A stretch of DNA of 64,000 nucleotides, from positions 124,001 through 188,000 of the forward strand of contig NZ_WQBE01000006.1 in the NCBI RefSeq assembly GCF_013032005.1. The letters run 5' to 3'. Position numbers and translations under genes: made by a program. Positions 53,468 to 62,541 of the stretch are shown piece after piece; positions within the stretch are counted from its first letter, which is position 1; each line of letters opens with the position of its first letter. The stretch comes from Ruegeria atlantica (GTDB lineage Bacteria > Pseudomonadota > Alphaproteobacteria > Rhodobacterales > Rhodobacteraceae). The notes below the pieces were generated by a model that saw only the letters and a program-made list of their open reading frames with translations, did no database searches and had not been told where the DNA came from.

Positions 53468-54241
53468 CTATTGGCCGGACAATCCCGGCAGGGCGGCAGC
53501 ATCGCGCAGCACCGCCGAAACCTGCGGTGTGTAGCTTTCACCGTCTTTTTCGTGGCGCGCGCCTGCATGCAAAATCAACGGCGCATGCAACCGAAACGCG
53601 GCCTTTCCGCCCTTTTTGGCGCGTAAAATCACTAATTCGGCAGCCCGACCCGCGCGTGCCGCCAAAGGCAACACCTCGACTGAGCCCAGGCGCCCCGTAC
53701 AGCACGCAAGCATATCTGGCAAACGGTCGGCCTTTTGGATCATGTGCAAATAGCCGCGCGGTGCGAGACGTTTGGCCGCAGTGTCGAACCAAACACCCAG
53801 TGGTGTGCCCTCACCTAGCGCGATTGCCCGTCCGTCATCCGCAGCGGCACTGTGCGCTCCGGCGCGGTAATAGGGCGGGTTGGCGATGACATGGTCAAAC
53901 TGGCGCTGTTTCAGATCGGCAGGCAGGGCGGCAAGATCGGCCTCGACCACCTCGAACGACGCGGCGTTCTCGGCGGCGTTGCGACGGGCCAGCGCGGCAT
54001 AGCTGGCCTGCAATTCCACCCCGACCCCTTGCAATCCCGGCACACGCGCCAGAAGGCACAGGATCGCTGCGCCTGCCCCGCAGCCCAGTTCCAGAACGGT
54101 GTGACCACGTGTCGCCGGAACCGAGGCAGCCAGTAAGACCGGGTCCACGCCGGCACGATATCCCGAACGCGGTTGCCACAGGCGCACACGGCCGTTCAAA
54201 AAATCGTTACAGGTCAGATCATTATCCGGCAAATGGCTCAT
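53468..54241 (-). CDS. tRNA1(Val) (adenine(37)-N6)-methyltransferase-like protein
   Basis: The 257-residue class I SAM-dependent methyltransferase has motif I ELGCGAGAA (51-59) and the N6-adenine motif NPPY at 121-124. The N-terminal DFLNGRVRLWQPRSGYRAG matches the TrmN6/YfiC family. It is expected to methylate N6 of A37 in tRNA-Val. The start overlaps the DUF2007 gene stop by four bases. Confidence 0.87.
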   Translation of the reverse strand: MSHLPDNDLTCNDFLNGRVRLWQPRSGYRAGVDPVLLAASVPATRGHTVLELGCGAGAAILCLLARVPGLQGVGVELQASYAALARRNAAENAASFEVVEADLAALPADLKQRQFDHVIANPPYYRAGAHSAAADDGRAIALGEGTPLGVWFDTAAKRLAPRGYLHMIQKADRLPDMLACCTGRLGSVEVLPLAARAGRAAELVILRAKKGGKAAFRLHAPLILHAGARHEKDGESYTPQVSAVLRDAAALPGLSGQ

Positions 54242-54453
54242 CGACCCAGCGGAATCTCATTATCGCGCATCACCCGTTCAGCCCGCGTCAGGTCATCAGC
54301 CCGCACCATCAGACGACGGGGGAAGATTCCGATGCCGCCTTCGAGGATGCTCATATTTACGTCCATCTGAAAGCAGTCTATATCCTCACCCTCAAGAAGG
54401 GCCGAAGCAAAGGCCAGGATCGTCGGATCGGTGCTGCGCAAAAGTTCTTTCAT
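54238..54453 (-). CDS. DUF2007 putative signal-transducing protein
   Basis: The 71-residue protein matches DUF2007: MKELLRSTDPTILAFASALL, then GEDIDCFQMDVNMSILEGGI, then PRRLMVRADDLTRAERVM. The fold is a small ferredoxin-like domain. Function is unproven. It overlaps the tRNA methyltransferase start (ATGA) and diverges from the polyprenyl synthase gene. Confidence 0.88.
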   Translation of the reverse strand: MKELLRSTDPTILAFASALLEGEDIDCFQMDVNMSILEGGIGIFPRRLMVRADDLTRAERVMRDNEIPLGR

Positions 54454-54509
54454 AGGGATGGATGTAAGGGCAAGGTAAGTCGAAAGTCGAGCCTTGTATC
54501 AGGAGTGTG

Positions 54510-55508
54510 ATGGAAATCGACGCGATCACAAAACCGCATGAGCGGCTGGCCGACCTTCTGACCAGCGAAATGGCTGCGGTGAATGAGCTGATCCGCACGC
54601 GCATGGCCTCTGATCACGCGCCGCGCATCCCCGAAGTGACAGCACATCTGGTTGAAGCCGGTGGCAAACGTCTGCGTCCGATGCTGACCCTGGCGGCCGC
54701 ACGTCTGTTCGGTTACGCGGGCGACCACCATGTGCGGCTGGCCGCGACGGTTGAGTTCATCCACACGGCGACCCTACTGCATGACGATGTGGTGGACGAA
54801 AGCGCCCAGCGGCGTGGCCGCCCAACGGCGAACCTGCTGTGGGACAACAAATCCAGCGTTCTGGTGGGCGATTACCTGTTCTCCCGCAGTTTCCAGTTGA
54901 TGGTTGAGACCGGGTCACTGCGTGTCCTGGATATTCTGGCCAATGCCTCGGCCACCATTGCCGAAGGTGAAGTGCTACAGATGACCGCGGCCACCGATCT
55001 GGGCACGGATGAGGCGATTTACCTGCAGGTTGTACGCGGCAAGACTGCCGCCCTGTTCTCGGCCGCGACCGAGGTTGGCGGTGTAATCGCCGGAGCGTCC
55101 GAGGAACAGGTCAAGGCGCTGTATGACTATGGCGATGCTTTGGGCATTGCCTTCCAAATCGCTGATGATCTGCTGGATTATCAAGGTGATAGCAAGGCCA
55201 CCGGTAAAAATGTCGGCGACGATTTCCGCGAACGCAAGTTGACCCTGCCGGTGATCAAGGCCGTGGCGCAATCCACCCCTGATGAACATGCCTTTTGGGA
55301 GCGCACGATTGGCCGGGGTCGTCAGGAAGAGGGTGACCTGGACCACGCGCTGAGCCTGATGGGAAAATACGGCACGCTTGACGCCACCCGGTCAGATGCG
55401 TTCGACTGGGCCGCCAAGGCCAAGGATGCGCTGGCGCCCCTGCCCGATCATGAGATTCGCACGCTGCTGCGTGATCTGGCCGATTACGTGGTTTCGCGCC
55501 TCAATTAA
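54510..55508 (+). CDS. Polyprenyl diphosphate synthase (ubiquinone side-chain type)
   Basis: This trans-prenyltransferase elongates farnesyl-type diphosphates to the octa- or decaprenyl tail of ubiquinone. The 332 residues carry the first aspartate-rich motif DDVVDE near 92-97, GGKRLRPML near 51-59 and the second DDLLDY near 219-224. The exact chain length is not readable. An in-frame GTG three bases upstream is an alternative start. It meets ispE tail-to-tail with an eight-base overlap, so two isoprenoid genes are adjacent. Confidence 0.9.
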   Translation: MEIDAITKPHERLADLLTSEMAAVNELIRTRMASDHAPRIPEVTAHLVEAGGKRLRPMLTLAAARLFGYAGDHHVRLAATVEFIHTATLLHDDVVDESAQRRGRPTANLLWDNKSSVLVGDYLFSRSFQLMVETGSLRVLDILANASATIAEGEVLQMTAATDLGTDEAIYLQVVRGKTAALFSAATEVGGVIAGASEEQVKALYDYGDALGIAFQIADDLLDYQGDSKATGKNVGDDFRERKLTLPVIKAVAQSTPDEHAFWERTIGRGRQEEGDLDHALSLMGKYGTLDATRSDAFDWAAKAKDALAPLPDHEIRTLLRDLADYVVSRLN

Positions 55509-56322
55509 GCTGCACCGCACGGCACCACCAATCGGGATGGGCCGCGCCGATCTCGTACGCTGCGAAATGCGCGTCCTTCATTGTGGGATAGAGCGCGAAA
55601 CAGGTCGAACCTGACCCCGACATGCGGGCCAACAGCGCCCGCGTAGTCAATCGCAGTGAATCCAGCACAAACTCAATTTCGCGGGCGATGCCCATTGCGG
55701 GGATTTCCAGATCATTCCGCTGGTCATGCAACCATTCGGCGCAGGCCCCGGCATTCTCGAATTCCGGGATATCAGTCGGCATGGGCAGGTTGTCCCGCCG
55801 GGCCAACGCCTGGAACACCGAAGATGTGGGCACCGGAATACCCGGGTTGACCAGAACTGCGGGCAAATTCGGAAGGGACACGGACGTTAGCCTATCGCCA
55901 ATTCCCTGCATTCGTGTCGCTTGGGCGGCCATGCAAACAGATACATCAGCACCCAGAGAAACAGGCAGGTCCTCTGGTATGTCGACTCCCTGACCAGACA
56001 ACGCCCAAAGGGTCGCGGCGGCGTCAGACGAACCGCCGCCAATCCCGCCACCATGCGGCAGCACCTTGTTCAGATCGATATGGCCCGTCCACCCGGCGGC
56101 TTGGGCCGCTTTCCAGACCAGATTGCGACTGTCCGCAGGCACGCCTGCCGCGTGTTCTCCGGTGACTGAGATCGACAATTCAGGGTCTGGTGTAAACTGC
56201 AACCTGTCGCCCACATCAGCAAATACGACCAGCGAATCCAACAGGTGATATCCATCAACCCGCTGGCCGGTCACATGCAGAGTCAGGTTGATCTTGGCGG
56301 GCGCGAAGGCCTTAGTTGCCAT
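55501..56322 (-). CDS. ispE: 4-diphosphocytidyl-2-C-methyl-D-erythritol kinase
   Basis: This GHMP kinase phosphorylates CDP-ME in the MEP isoprenoid pathway. The 273 residues show Lys10 in FAPAKINLTL, the phosphate loop LPHGGGIGGGSSDAAAT at 88-104, and GADVSVCM for the catalytic Asp. Its start overlaps the end of the TPR protein gene by 11 bases, so they are co-transcribed. Confidence 0.94.
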   Translation of the reverse strand: MATKAFAPAKINLTLHVTGQRVDGYHLLDSLVVFADVGDRLQFTPDPELSISVTGEHAAGVPADSRNLVWKAAQAAGWTGHIDLNKVLPHGGGIGGGSSDAAATLWALSGQGVDIPEDLPVSLGADVSVCMAAQATRMQGIGDRLTSVSLPNLPAVLVNPGIPVPTSSVFQALARRDNLPMPTDIPEFENAGACAEWLHDQRNDLEIPAMGIAREIEFVLDSLRLTTRALLARMSGSGSTCFALYPTMKDAHFAAYEIGAAHPDWWCRAVQLN

Positions 56323-58018
56323 TGGCGACCTTCAACGGTTCCGCCCCTTCTTCGGCCAGAACCTCGTCGAGGCCAATCTCTAGCTTGCGACGGATACGGT
56401 CGGGATCAGCCTCGGCATCCGTGTCTTCGGGATCAATGAAGGACAGGGCGCGTTTCCACTGGAACTCAGCCTCGCGCGCGCGGCCCACAGCCCAATAGAC
56501 ATCACCCAGATGATCATTCACCACTGGATCAACCGCCATCAGCTCGACCGCGCGCTCCATATGTTCGACCGCCTCATCATAGCGGCCCAGACGGAACAGA
56601 ACCCAGCCCAGACTGTCGACGATATAACCGCTGTCGGGGCGCGCCGCGACGGCGCGTTCGATCATGTTCAGCGCCTCGTCCAGTTTTTCGCGCCGTTCGA
56701 CCAGGGAATATCCCAAATAGTTCAGCACCTGCGGCTGATCTGGGTTCAACTCTAGCGCGCGGCGGAAATCGGCCTCGGCCTGATCCCATTGCTTGAGCCG
56801 TTCGTGCGAGATGCCACGGGCATAGTGCAAAAACCAGTTCCCACCCTCGGTCAGTTCGATGGCACGATCATAAGACGCGACAGCGCTGGTGTATTCTTCT
56901 TGCTGGCGTTGCAGATCGGCCAGAGCTACATGAACGCTGGGCAGGTTTGGGTTCTGGCTGGCCAGGGTCTGCAACACCTCGGCAGCAGCATCCTTTTTGT
57001 CCGACCGGCTAAGCACCTCGGCCCGGCCAAGTTCAGCCGCGTGATAATCACTGCTGCTGGCGGGTACCTGACGATAGGCTTCCACGGCCAGATCATATTG
57101 CTCCAGCACGTCCAGCAATTCGGCACTCAGCAAGATCGCATCCACATGTCCGGGACGCAGGAACGCAGCCGTGCGCACATAAAGCAGGACATAGTTCTGC
57201 GCCGCCTCATTGCTCAGCGCTGCGCCGACGGAAAAGAAAACCTCGGCCATGCCATCTTGCGCGGATTGAACATGGGTGAACGGCAGGGTGTCACCATCGG
57301 ACAGGCGCGCCACATAACCTTCGATCGACGGGTCGCTGCCGGCCGCAAATACCTCACCCAGAAATTGCTGTGCCTCTTCATTGCGGTCCAGTTGCGACAA
57401 AACCTCGGCCCGGGCCAAAGCGGCCCGTCGCGAAAAGCGGGCAACCGCACCGTTATGGGCCGTGAATACTTCTTCGGCCCCTTCAAAATCGCCAACCGAG
57501 GCCAGCGCCAGCGCCTTGTGGTACAGTGCAAAGTCGCGCAAGCCATCCTGCGTTGCGACCTCGTCAAACTGCTCCATCGCGCGGGTCATGGCCCCTTGGC
57601 CAATGTATGCCCATCCCTGTACCAAACCGTCGACCAAAGGCCCCACGCCTTGCGTTTCGGGATCACGGGCCAGCAATTCATCCAGTTTGCCGTCGGCCAC
57701 CAGATTGGCGGTGATCACCATCCTTGCTGCCTGACTGGGCAGACCGGCATCCTCAATCATCTGCGCAACAGGCAGCGCGCGTGCCACATCGCCCAGCGCC
57801 AGCCGTGCGACAACCACGCTTTCCAACAATGCTGCATTTTCAGGATCGGCTTTCAGGGCCTGCGCATAGTATTTTTCAGCGGCTGAATAGTCGTTCTGAT
57901 AGATGGCCTGACGGCCAGCCAAATACGCACCGGACCCCGAATCCGCTACAGCTGGAAGCACAATCGACGAGGTGAAGAGCGCAGCCATTGCGGCGCGACG
58001 AACCAGAGAAATCACCAA
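56312..58018 (-). CDS. Tetratricopeptide repeat protein, exported
   Basis: The 568-residue precursor has a signal peptide (about 1-25, ending PAVA-DS) and many TPR helices, among them AEKYYAQALKADPENAALLE near 46-65 and WDQAEADFRRALELNPDQPQ near 412-431. Such proteins act as periplasmic or outer-membrane assembly scaffolds. The specific partner is unknown. It shares an 11-base overlap with ispE downstream. Confidence 0.85.
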   Translation of the reverse strand: MVISLVRRAAMAALFTSSIVLPAVADSGSGAYLAGRQAIYQNDYSAAEKYYAQALKADPENAALLESVVVARLALGDVARALPVAQMIEDAGLPSQAARMVITANLVADGKLDELLARDPETQGVGPLVDGLVQGWAYIGQGAMTRAMEQFDEVATQDGLRDFALYHKALALASVGDFEGAEEVFTAHNGAVARFSRRAALARAEVLSQLDRNEEAQQFLGEVFAAGSDPSIEGYVARLSDGDTLPFTHVQSAQDGMAEVFFSVGAALSNEAAQNYVLLYVRTAAFLRPGHVDAILLSAELLDVLEQYDLAVEAYRQVPASSSDYHAAELGRAEVLSRSDKKDAAAEVLQTLASQNPNLPSVHVALADLQRQQEEYTSAVASYDRAIELTEGGNWFLHYARGISHERLKQWDQAEADFRRALELNPDQPQVLNYLGYSLVERREKLDEALNMIERAVAARPDSGYIVDSLGWVLFRLGRYDEAVEHMERAVELMAVDPVVNDHLGDVYWAVGRAREAEFQWKRALSFIDPEDTDAEADPDRIRRKLEIGLDEVLAEEGAEPLKVANGN

Positions 58019-58119
58019 AATCCTGCCTTGCTATTCTTGTCTGCGCAATAAGCTAGGGCTTTGGCTGGCAAGAGGCAATGGCAGAGCCTTCACGACCCTG
58101 CCAGTGCCCGGTTTTTTGC

Positions 58120-59766
58120 TTACATATTTGGATAGTTTGGCCCGTCGCCACCCTGCGGCGTGGTCCAAGTGATGTTCTTGCTGGGGTCCTTGATGTCGCA
58201 GGTCTTGCAGTGGACGCAGTTCTGGAAGTTGATCACGAAGCGCGGACTGCCTTCATCCTCGACCATCTCATACACACCCGCCGGGCAATAGCGCTGCGCC
58301 GGTTCGTCGTATTTGGGCAGGTTGACTTTGACCGGGATGTCCGGGTCCGCCAGTTTCAGGTGGCAGGGCTGGCTTTCCTCGTGATTGGTCATCGCAAACG
58401 AGACGTTGGTTAGGCGGTCAAACGACAGCGTGCCATCGGGTTTGGGATAATCGATAGGCTTGTGTTTGCTGGCCTCTTCGGTCGAATCCGCGTCGTTCTT
58501 GCCATGGCCCACTGTGCCCAACAGCGAAAAGCCCAGCGTGTTGGTCCACATATCCAGACCGCCCAGCATCAGGCTGGCGGTCAGACCCCATTTCGACCAG
58601 ATCGGCTTGACGTTTCGCACCTTTTTCAGATCGCTGCCGATCGGGCCATTGCGCACATCGGTCTCGTAATCGGTCAGCTCATCGCCCGAGCGTTCTGCCT
58701 TGATGGCGTCAAAGGCGGCTTCAGCCGCGGCTTTGCCCGACAGCATCGCGTTGTGATTGCCCTTGATGCGCGGCACGTTGACCATGCCCGCCGAACAGCC
58801 CAACAGCGCCACGCCCGGCGCTACCAGTTTCGGCATCGACTGATAGCCGCCTTCGGTGATCGCACGGGCACCGTAGGCCACGCGCTTGCCGCCCTTCAGC
58901 AGCTCGGCCACCATCGGATGATGCTTGAAGCGCTGAAACTCCATATACGGGTACAGGTGCGGGTTTTTATAGTTCAGGTGGACCACAAACCCGACATAGA
59001 CCTGATTGTTTTCAAGGTGATAGATAAAGGATCCGCCGCCCGCGTTGCTGCCCAGAGGCCAGCCCATCGTATGCGTGACGGTGCCTTCCTTGTGCTTGGC
59101 GGGGTCGATCTCCCAGATCTCTTTCATGCCGACGCCGTATTTTTGCACCTCTTTGCCAGCCTGCAGGTCGTATTTGGCGATGACCTCTTTGGACAGCGAG
59201 CCGCGCACGCCTTCGGACAGGAAGACATATTTGCCGTGCAGCTCCATACCAGGTTCGGTGTTGGGGCCGTATGAGCCGTCGGGTTCCAGGCCAAACACCC
59301 CGGCCACGACGCCTTTAACCTCGCCGTTGTCGCCGTAAACCAGCTCTGAACACGCCATGCCGGGGAATATTTCCACGCCCAGCTCTTCGGCCTGTTCCGC
59401 CATCCAGCGGCAAACATTCCCCATCGAGACGATGTAGTTGCCGTGGTTGTTCATCAGCGGCGGCATCGGGAAGTTGGGAATACGGATCTTACCCGCCTCG
59501 CCCAGCATGTAGAAATTGTCTTCGGTCACCGGCGTGTTCAACGGCGCGCCTTTTTCCTTCCAGTCGGGGATCAGCGCATCCAGACCACAGGGGTCCAAAA
59601 CCGCGCCCGACAGGATATGCGCGCCCACTTCCGAGCCTTTTTCCAGAACAACCACGTTCAGGTCCGCGTCCAGCTGTTTCAGACGGATGGCTGCCGAAAG
59701 GCCCGCCGGGCCTGCACCCACGATAACCACATCGTATTCCATCGCTTCGCGTTCAATCTCGGCCAT
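58120..59766 (-). CDS. Electron transfer flavoprotein-ubiquinone oxidoreductase
   Basis: This membrane-associated flavoprotein passes electrons from acyl-CoA dehydrogenases via ETF to ubiquinone. The 548 residues show FAD-binding VIVGAGPAGLSAAIRL (14-29), GWPLGSNAGGGSFIYH near 239-254, and a C-terminal [4Fe-4S] domain with Cys residues in RYCPAGVYE and CVHCKTCDI near 517-525. It stands alone between the TPR and soxR genes. Confidence 0.95.
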   Translation of the reverse strand: MAEIEREAMEYDVVIVGAGPAGLSAAIRLKQLDADLNVVVLEKGSEVGAHILSGAVLDPCGLDALIPDWKEKGAPLNTPVTEDNFYMLGEAGKIRIPNFPMPPLMNNHGNYIVSMGNVCRWMAEQAEELGVEIFPGMACSELVYGDNGEVKGVVAGVFGLEPDGSYGPNTEPGMELHGKYVFLSEGVRGSLSKEVIAKYDLQAGKEVQKYGVGMKEIWEIDPAKHKEGTVTHTMGWPLGSNAGGGSFIYHLENNQVYVGFVVHLNYKNPHLYPYMEFQRFKHHPMVAELLKGGKRVAYGARAITEGGYQSMPKLVAPGVALLGCSAGMVNVPRIKGNHNAMLSGKAAAEAAFDAIKAERSGDELTDYETDVRNGPIGSDLKKVRNVKPIWSKWGLTASLMLGGLDMWTNTLGFSLLGTVGHGKNDADSTEEASKHKPIDYPKPDGTLSFDRLTNVSFAMTNHEESQPCHLKLADPDIPVKVNLPKYDEPAQRYCPAGVYEMVEDEGSPRFVINFQNCVHCKTCDIKDPSKNITWTTPQGGDGPNYPNM

Positions 59767-59901
59767 CGCGGGCTCCTTAGCTAACTTTCCGAATTGGCGC
59801 TTTCTACATGCTGTCGGCGCAATATTGTTTCACGGCTGATTACATGGTTGCTAAGACCTTGGTCAATCAAAACACGGCGTAACATTGCTGCAATGCGGCA
59901 G

Positions 59902-60366
59902 TTATGTATCGGGAGAGTCCCCCATAAGGTACCTGGGACCGCTACCATGGCATTTGGCGCGGTCGTCCGGGTTGTAAAGGGCGCATTTCGGAAGGCTGAG
60001 GCAGCCACAGCCGATGCACCCATCCAGATTGTCGCGCAACCGCGTCAAGGTAGCGATTCGCTGATCCAGACGGTCACGCAGCCCGACACTGATTTTCTGC
60101 CAATCCTTTGGCGTTGGTGTGCGGTTGCCAGGCAAGTCGGACAAAACATCCTTGATCTCGGGCAACGTCAGGCCAAACTGCTGGGCGATCATGATGAAAC
60201 TCAACCGCCGAATATCAGCGCGCTGATATCGCCGCTGCCCACCCGCATTGCGCCAGGGCGCGATCAGCCCCTGCGCCTCGTAGTACCGGATGGCCGACAC
60301 AGCCAACCCCGTGCGCCGGGCCAATGCGCCAATTGCCAGCCCTTCGGAAACTGCCATTATCCTCAT
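59902..60366 (-). CDS. soxR: Redox-sensitive transcriptional activator SoxR
   Basis: The 154-residue MerR-family regulator has the DNA-binding region (LAIGALARRTGLAVSAIRYY, helix-turn-helix near 10-31) and the [2Fe-2S] ligands in CIGCGCLSLPKC near 117-128. It senses redox-active compounds. The divergent VOC gene has a SoxR-type promoter in the 75-base gap, starting nine bases from this gene's ATG. An alternative start at codon 4 is possible. Confidence 0.93.
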   Translation of the reverse strand: MRIMAVSEGLAIGALARRTGLAVSAIRYYEAQGLIAPWRNAGGQRRYQRADIRRLSFIMIAQQFGLTLPEIKDVLSDLPGNRTPTPKDWQKISVGLRDRLDQRIATLTRLRDNLDGCIGCGCLSLPKCALYNPDDRAKCHGSGPRYLMGDSPDT

Positions 60367-60374
60367 TTAATTCC

Positions 60375-60405
60375 TTGACCTAAAGTTAGGTTTAGAAATT
60401 ACAGT
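60375..60405 (+). promoter_or_regulatory. SoxR-type promoter/operator for the VOC gene
   Basis: TTGACC (60375-60380) and TACAGT (60400-60405) are separated by 19 bases, the elongated spacer typical of MerR-family activation. Between them the palindrome ACCTAA-AG-TTAGGT (60378-60391) is the likely SoxR site. It lies in the soxR-VOC divergent gap. Confidence 0.75.
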
Positions 60406-60441
60406 GAGTCGTGACAAGCCTCAATTCGCAAAGGAGACCCC

Positions 60442-60822
60442 ATGATGGCGACGCTTGAACACACCAACTTCACCGTTCGCGACCCGCAGGCTTCGGCCGC
60501 GTGGATGCACAAGGTGTTTGGTTGGAAAACCCGCTGGGAAGGCCCGGCCATTGCGGGCGGCTATACCGTGCATGTAGGCAGCGCGCATACCTATCTGGCG
60601 CTTTATGCGCCCAGCGATCCGCAGCAATCCGGCGAAAGCAGTTACGACATCATTGGAGGGCTGAATCATGTGGGTGTTTTGGTCGAAGATATCGACGCCA
60701 CCGAGCAGCAAGTGATCAAAGCCGGCTTCACGCCCAAGTCACATGCGGATTATGAGCCCGGAAAACGGTTCTACTTTGACGACGACAATGGCATCGAATT
60801 CGAAGTGATTAGTTACAACTAG
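60442..60822 (+). CDS. VOC (glyoxalase/bleomycin-resistance) family protein, likely SoxR target
   Basis: The 126-residue protein has the VOC fold: [20 protein letters not shown] near 5-24, [18 protein letters not shown] near 74-91, and the metal-ligand-like [15 protein letters not shown] at the end. AAGGAG lies six bases before the ATG; the adjacent ATG at 60445 is an alternative start. Its promoter carries a SoxR-type operator, so it is probably induced by redox-cycling agents and may detoxify one. Confidence 0.85.
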   Translation: MMATLEHTNFTVRDPQASAAWMHKVFGWKTRWEGPAIAGGYTVHVGSAHTYLALYAPSDPQQSGESSYDIIGGLNHVGVLVEDIDATEQQVIKAGFTPKSHADYEPGKRFYFDDDNGIEFEVISYN

Positions 60823-60853
60823 GGCGTTCCGGGAAACATCTTACAAACTCGTT

Positions 60854-60899
60854 ATCGCCAATACCCCGAGAGCACGAAATGCGGCAGGGTATTGGCGAT
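60854..60899. terminator. 13-bp perfect inverted repeat after the VOC gene
   Basis: ATCGCCAATACCC at 60854-60866 is matched exactly by GGGTATTGGCGAT at 60887-60899 with a 20-base loop. It starts 31 bases after the VOC stop and lies 165 bases before greA. The stem is long for a terminator and lacks a neat T-run (TTCAAACTTTT follows), so another role such as a protein-binding site is possible. Confidence 0.5.
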
Positions 60900-61063
60900 T
60901 CAAACTTTTCCCGAACAACATAGGCCGTAATCCGCCCGCTGCGGGGCCAAGACCTCTTGCAATTCACGCCTCATTTAGGTCAGGTATTTGCCAACCCATC
61001 AATTCGCCCCGACGCTGGTTCCATGCGGCGGGGCGCATCAATTTATGCGTGGACGACAAGACC

Positions 61064-61534
61064 ATGGAAAAAATTCCGATGACGCCTACGGGCAATGCCG
61101 CGCTTGCGGCAGAGCTGAAAAACCTGAAATCCGTTGAGCGCCCAGCTATCATCGAGGCCATTGCTACGGCCCGTGAATTGGGTGACCTGAAGGAAAACGC
61201 CGAATATCATTCGGCCCGCGAAAAACAGGGCTTTATCGAAGGCCGTATCAAAGAGCTGGAAGGCATCCTATCGCTGGCCGATGTGATCGACCCCGCCAAG
61301 CTGTCGGGTGCGATCAAATTCGGCGCCAAGGTCACGCTGGTCGATGAGGACACTGACGAGGAAAAGACCTGGCAGATCGTGGGTGAGTATGAGGCCAATA
61401 TCGAAAACGGTCTGCTCAACATCAAATCCCCCATCGCCCGCGCCCTGATCGGCAAGGACGAAGGTGACAGTGTCGAAGTCCGCACCCCCGGTGGTGTGCG
61501 GTCTTACGAAGTCCTGAGTATCGAGTACGCCTGA
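61064..61534 (+). CDS. greA: Transcription elongation factor GreA
   Basis: GreA rescues backtracked RNA polymerase by stimulating transcript cleavage. The 156 residues show the coiled-coil tip acidic pair in [16 protein letters not shown] near 39-54 and the C-terminal FKBP-like domain ending [12 protein letters not shown]. The ATG at 61064 gives the usual MEKIPMT start; an ATG 15 bases earlier is less likely. Confidence 0.95.
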   Translation: MEKIPMTPTGNAALAAELKNLKSVERPAIIEAIATARELGDLKENAEYHSAREKQGFIEGRIKELEGILSLADVIDPAKLSGAIKFGAKVTLVDEDTDEEKTWQIVGEYEANIENGLLNIKSPIARALIGKDEGDSVEVRTPGGVRSYEVLSIEYA

Positions 61535-61548
61535 CCGGAGCGTCCTTC

Positions 61549-62541
61549 ATGTCCGAGCCCACGCCAGAGCAGGAAGCCGAGCGGCCAACGTCGTTGGGTA
61601 TTTACGACAAGCCCTCGCGGCCGTCCGTGACCGAGATCGAGATTGCGGCCATCGTGCTTAGCGTGATCTGGCTGGTGGTTTCGGTGGTGTTTCTGGTGCT
61701 GCCCGACGACGTCGAGGGAGGTGGGTTCGTGGTGACCTTGCTGGCGGTGTTCATGCCGGTAGCAATGATCTGGGTCGCGGCCACGGCGATGCGCGCCAGC
61801 CGCGTCATGCGCGAAGAAAGCGAGCGTCTACAGACTGCGATTGATGCGATCCGGCAGACTTATGTCCTCCAGCAACAGCGGGCCGCCATTTCCCACGAAC
61901 CGGCCGTCAGCAAGAAGTTGGACGAAATCGCTGAATCCGCGAAAAAGACCGAAAGTACACTGGCCACGTTTTCGACCAAACGTAGCGAACCTGCGCGGGC
62001 GGCAGCGTCAAACGGAACCGGCGACCAAACCTCGTTGGAGTTGGGTACGCAGGCCGAGGACATCGCGCCGCCACTCAGCACCGATATTTTCATCCGAGCG
62101 CTGAATTTCCCCGAAACGCAGGATGACGCCGAAGGGTTCGACGCCTTGCGTCTGGCGTTGAAGGACCGCAAGACCGCCCAACTGGTGCAGGCTTCGCAGG
62201 ACGTTTTGACGCTGCTCAGCCAGGAAGGCATCTATATGGATGACCTGCGCCCCGACATGTCCCGCCCCGAGATCTGGCGGCAATTCGCGCAGGGTGCCCG
62301 TGGTCGCTCGGTGGCGGCTTTGGGCGGCATTCGGGATCGGTCGTCGCTTGCGCTGACGGCGGCGCGGATGAAGCAGGACCCGATCTTTCGCGACGCCGCA
62401 CATCATTTTCTGCGCCGCTTTGACCACATGATCGTGGCTTTTGAACCTGAGGCCAGCGATGCCGACCTGACCGCATTGGGTGAGACCCGAACGGCGCGAG
62501 CCTTCATGTTACTGGGGCGTGTGGCTGGAACCTTCGACTAA
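61549..62541 (+). CDS. Hypothetical membrane protein with coiled coil
   Basis: The 330-residue protein has two membrane spans (about 30-50 and 56-77), a coiled-coil segment (EESERLQTAIDAIRQTYVLQ near 86-105), and a helical C-terminal domain (about 170-325). It starts 14 bases after greA and meets the MoeA-like gene tail-to-tail with a four-base overlap. I cannot assign a family, though similar proteins occur in related roseobacters from memory. Confidence 0.72.
   Translation: MSEPTPEQEAERPTSLGIYDKPSRPSVTEIEIAAIVLSVIWLVVSVVFLVLPDDVEGGGFVVTLLAVFMPVAMIWVAATAMRASRVMREESERLQTAIDAIRQTYVLQQQRAAISHEPAVSKKLDEIAESAKKTESTLATFSTKRSEPARAAASNGTGDQTSLELGTQAEDIAPPLSTDIFIRALNFPETQDDAEGFDALRLALKDRKTAQLVQASQDVLTLLSQEGIYMDDLRPDMSRPEIWRQFAQGARGRSVAALGGIRDRSSLALTAARMKQDPIFRDAAHHFLRRFDHMIVAFEPEASDADLTALGETRTARAFMLLGRVAGTFD

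Noticed and set aside
57710..57719. GGTGATCACC, similar to the sdh/suc operator
   Set aside because: It lies inside the TPR gene, differs in the outer bases, and has no partner at 11-base spacing.
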